Source: Rickettsiales bacterium
GTDB taxonomy: Bacteria > Pseudomonadota > Alphaproteobacteria > TMED109 > TMED131
Assembly: GCA_002690625.1 (NCBI GenBank)
Contig: NZFJ01000022.1
Span: 1-9,096, forward strand
Direction: 5' to 3'
Length of the DNA: 9,096 bases
The notes below the pieces were generated by a model. The model saw nothing but the letters and a program-made list of their open reading frames with translations, ran no database searches and had not been told where the DNA came from. The position numbers and the translations under genes are program-made. The stretch's first letter is position 1. Every line of letters starts with the position of its first letter. Shown one piece after another: positions 6,501-9,096 of the stretch.

Positions 6501-7644
6501 CAATTATGAAATAATTAAAAAATATTCCATTAAAGAATTTAATAAAGAACAATGGGATAGGTGCAATATTAATGGAAATATCTTTTTATGCTATAACTTT
6601 TTATTATCACTTGAGCAAAGTAATTCAGTATGTGTAGATAAAGGTTGGAGTCCGATTTATTTTGGCGTAATAAAAAAATCTACTTTAATAGCTGTAATAC
6701 CTAGTTTTATTAAATCGCACAGTCAAGGAGAATTTGTATTTGATCATGCTTGGGCTCAAGCTTATAATAATTTAGGTTTACAATATTATCCTAAATTACT
6801 TGTAGCTTCTCCATTTACACCTGTAAGTGGATTAAGAATACTTATAAACCCTGATGAAGAAAGTAAAGAATTAAAAATAAAGTTGATTGACTATATTAAA
6901 AATTATTGTGTTGAAAAAAATATTTCTAGCATTCATATTAATTTTTTTGATACATCTGAATTAGATACATTTAAAGGACTTGGCTTTACTATAAGATATG
7001 GTGAACAATTTCATTTTACTAACCAAAATTATAAAAATTTTAATGATTTTTTGGATAGATTGAATTACAAAAGTCGTAAAAAAATTATAAAGGAAAGAAA
7101 GAGTCTTATAAATAAGGACATATGTATTGATATTATAAGCAAAAAAGATATAAATAAAAAAATATGTGAATATATGTATGAATTTTATATGTCAACAATT
7201 CAAAAAAAATGGTCATATAACTATTTATCTAAAGATTTTTTCTTAAATATTCCAAAGTATTTAAGTAATAATACTATTATAATAACTGCAAAATATAAAA
7301 AAGATATTATCGCTGGAGCGCTCAACTTTATATCTAATAATAAATTATATGGTAGATACTGGGGTTCTTTTGTGGAAATTCCCAACCTTCATTTCGAAGT
7401 GTGTTATTACAAAGCAATAGAAATAGCCATTAAAAATAAATATTATACTGTAGAGGCAGGAGCTCAAGGAGCACATAAAATTAAAAGAGGATATCTACCT
7501 AAAATTACATATAGCGCTCACTTTATATTTAATAAAAGTTTAAAAAATGCCATAAATAATTTTGTAAAAGATGAAAAAAATGCGATTTTAAATGAAGTTA
7601 ATTATATTAATGAAAACTATTCACCGTATAAAAATATCAGTTAA
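6493..7644 (+). CDS. FemAB-like/GNAT-fold protein of the DUF482 (PF04339) family
   Basis: This 383-residue protein closely fits DUF482, annotated as GNAT N-acetyltransferase or 'peptidogalycan biosynthesis/recognition' protein. Its fold is like FemAB aminoacyl transferases. Conserved blocks are SHSQGEFVFDHAWA (75-88), YYPKLLVASPFTPV (98-111), the Y-K-S-R-K-K-I-x-K-E-R basic stretch (192-202), IIAGALNFI (272-280) and LYGRYWG (285-291). LHFEVCYYKAIE (299-310), EAGAQGAHKIKRGYLP (321-336) and YSAHFI (340-345) follow. No substrate is established for the family. I infer a soluble acyl or aminoacyl transferase. The only usual start is TTG at 6493, because an in-frame stop lies at 6487-6489 and no in-frame ATG or GTG occurs over the next 40 codons. 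GAGA at 6483-6486 is a modest ribosome-binding candidate. Its 3' end overlaps the convergent clpA by 8 bases. Confidence 0.92.
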   Translation: MSNNYEIIKKYSIKEFNKEQWDRCNINGNIFLCYNFLLSLEQSNSVCVDKGWSPIYFGVIKKSTLIAVIPSFIKSHSQGEFVFDHAWAQAYNNLGLQYYPKLLVASPFTPVSGLRILINPDEESKELKIKLIDYIKNYCVEKNISSIHINFFDTSELDTFKGLGFTIRYGEQFHFTNQNYKNFNDFLDRLNYKSRKKIIKERKSLINKDICIDIISKKDINKKICEYMYEFYMSTIQKKWSYNYLSKDFFLNIPKYLSNNTIIITAKYKKDIIAGALNFISNNKLYGRYWGSFVEIPNLHFEVCYYKAIEIAIKNKYYTVEAGAQGAHKIKRGYLPKITYSAHFIFNKSLKNAINNFVKDEKNAILNEVNYINENYSPYKNIS

Positions 7645-9096
7645 TTTTAAACTTGATTTCATTAGATTTAACATCAATTTCTACTTTTCCACCTTTTTTA
7701 AGCTGCCCAAATAATATTTCCTCGGCTAAAGGTTCTTTAATTTTCTTTTGTACTAGTCGTTCTAGAGGCCTTGCTCCATATTTAATATCGTAACCTTCTT
7801 CCATCAAATATTTTTTAGCGTTATTTGTTAAACTTATCAGTATTTTTTTTTCTGATAATTGTGACTCTAATATATTTATAGCCTTTTCAACTATATTTTT
7901 CATGGTTTTTTTTGATAAAAAATCAAATTTAATTATAGAGTCTAGCCTATTTCTAAATTCTGGTGCAAAAAGCCTATTAATTTGAATTTCATTATCTTTA
8001 CTAGTTATTGAACTTGTAAAACCAATACTGTTCTTATCTAGTTCTTCTGCTCCTGCATTAGATGTCATAATAAGTATAACATTTCTAAAATCTACTGTTC
8101 TAGAATTATGATCAGTAAGTTTACCATAGTCCATAATCTGAAGAAGTATATTATATATATCTGGATGCGCTTTTTCAATTTCATCTAATAATACGACACT
8201 ATTAGGGTTTTTGTTTACAGCTTCCGTCAAAGCACCACCTTGATCAAAACCTACATAACCTGGAGGAGATCCTATTAATCTAGAAATACTATGTCTTTCC
8301 ATATATTCAGACATATCAAATCTCAATAAATTAATATTTAGTGCATAAGATAAAACTTTTGCAATTTCAGTCTTACCAACTCCTGTAGGCCCAACAAACA
8401 AATATGATCCTATAGTTTTACCATCATCTCTTAGTCCAGATCTAGATAGTTTTACTACTCTTGTTAACTCCTCTATAGCTTTATCTTGTCCAAATATAGA
8501 TAATTTTAGATTTCTTTTTAAATTAACTAAAATTTTACTGTCACTTATTGATATATTTTTAGAAGGTATTTTCGCTATTTTTGATATAATATCCTCAACA
8601 TCTTTTACATTAATTTGCTTCTTAGTATTTAATAAATTATACCTCGCCCCTACCTCATCTATAACATCTATGGCTTTATCTGGTAATTTTCTATCATTAA
8701 TAAATTTAGCTGATAATTTTACTGCTTCTACTATAACATCTTCTGAATATTTTACTTTATGGAATTTTTCAAAATTACTAACTACTCCTTTTAGTATTTC
8801 AATTGCATCATCAACTGTAGGTTCATTAATATCAACTTTTTGAAACCTTCTCACTAAAGCAGAATCTTTTTCAAAATATTTTCTGTATTCAGTATAAGTT
8901 GTAGATCCAATACATCTTAAAGTTCCATTAGCCAAAGCAGGTTTTAATATATTAGATGCATCTATAGAACCACCTGATGTGGCTCCTGCTCCTATAACAG
9001 TATGTATTTCGTCAATAAACAAAATATTGTTTTTATCAGAAGTAATATCCTTAATAATATTATTCAATCTTTCTTCAAAGTCACCTCTATATCTTG
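7637..9096 (-). CDS. clpA: ATP-dependent Clp protease ATP-binding subunit ClpA, C-terminal part (5' end outside window)
   Basis: ClpA is the hexameric AAA+ unfoldase that feeds substrates to the ClpP peptidase. The frame is open to the right edge and begins RYRGDFEERL, so 485 of about 750-780 residues are visible. The N domain and first Walker A lie outside. The first AAA+ domain shows Walker B ILFIDE (9025-9008), GSTTY and the ALVRRFQ arginine-finger stretch. The ClpB-type coiled-coil middle domain is absent, which distinguishes ClpA from ClpB. The second AAA+ domain shows Walker A GPTGVGKT (8392-8369), MSEYMERH, GSPPGYVG, Walker B VVLLDE, sensor 1 TSNA, FRNRLD and sensor 2 GARPLER. An IGF tripeptide after the second-domain sensor 1 matches the ClpP-docking loop, so a ClpP partner is expected. 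The TTG at 9067-9065 encodes internal Leu and is not a start. In relatives clpS, the adaptor, often lies upstream; here that would be beyond the right edge. Confidence 0.97.
   Translation of the reverse strand, partial: RYRGDFEERLNNIIKDITSDKNNILFIDEIHTVIGAGATSGGSIDASNILKPALANGTLRCIGSTTYTEYRKYFEKDSALVRRFQKVDINEPTVDDAIEILKGVVSNFEKFHKVKYSEDVIVEAVKLSAKFINDRKLPDKAIDVIDEVGARYNLLNTKKQINVKDVEDIISKIAKIPSKNISISDSKILVNLKRNLKLSIFGQDKAIEELTRVVKLSRSGLRDDGKTIGSYLFVGPTGVGKTEIAKVLSYALNINLLRFDMSEYMERHSISRLIGSPPGYVGFDQGGALTEAVNKNPNSVVLLDEIEKAHPDIYNILLQIMDYGKLTDHNSRTVDFRNVILIMTSNAGAEELDKNSIGFTSSITSKDNEIQINRLFAPEFRNRLDSIIKFDFLSKKTMKNIVEKAINILESQLSEKKILISLTNNAKKYLMEEGYDIKYGARPLERLVQKKIKEPLAEEILFGQLKKGGKVEIDVKSNEIKFKIN

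Noticed and set aside
9065..9067. TTG (- strand) as a possible clpA start
   Set aside because: It encodes the Leu of the conserved RYRGDFEERL motif, which continues to the window edge.

Overview
The window is an ordinary housekeeping region of a very AT-rich, gene-dense, apparently streamlined bacterium. The protein families point to Alphaproteobacteria. These are a pyrB-pyrC-plsY-topA order with rpmG nearby, a cysteine-free L33 of alphaproteobacterial type, a HAD/RidA/DUF482 (FemAB-like) cluster, and ClpA. The base composition and compactness resemble marine SAR11-like or HIMB59-like lineages, but that placement is an inference. TGA ends topA and clpA, so the standard bacterial code applies. 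There are no tRNA or rRNA genes, mobile elements or CRISPR arrays, and no gene-free stretch longer than about 60 bases.

Layout, + strand: pyrB (3' part only, cut by the left edge), pyrC-like, plsY, topA, rpmG (55 codons), a HAD-fold protein, a RidA-family protein and a FemAB-like DUF482 acyltransferase. Gaps range from a 26-base overlap (pyrC/plsY) to 58 bases (plsY/topA), so one or two operons are likely. On the - strand clpA converges on the DUF482 gene and runs off the right edge. The two coding regions overlap by 8 bases at their 3' ends.

Functionally, pyrB and the dihydroorotase homologue belong to de novo pyrimidine synthesis, and plsY makes lysophosphatidate for membrane lipid. TopA relaxes negative supercoils, L33 is a ribosomal protein, and ClpA is the unfoldase of the ClpAP protease. 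The substrates of the HAD, RidA-like and DUF482 proteins cannot be read from the sequence.

I see no undescribed defence, mobile or biosynthetic system. The points most worth a second look are in familiar genes. The dihydroorotase homologue has lost two of its expected metal-binding histidines and is probably a non-catalytic partner of PyrB. PlsY ends before the conserved motif-3 glutamate. rpmG may be transcribed as a leaderless message. The genes usually found between plsY and topA, and between topA and rpmG, in relatives appear to be absent.
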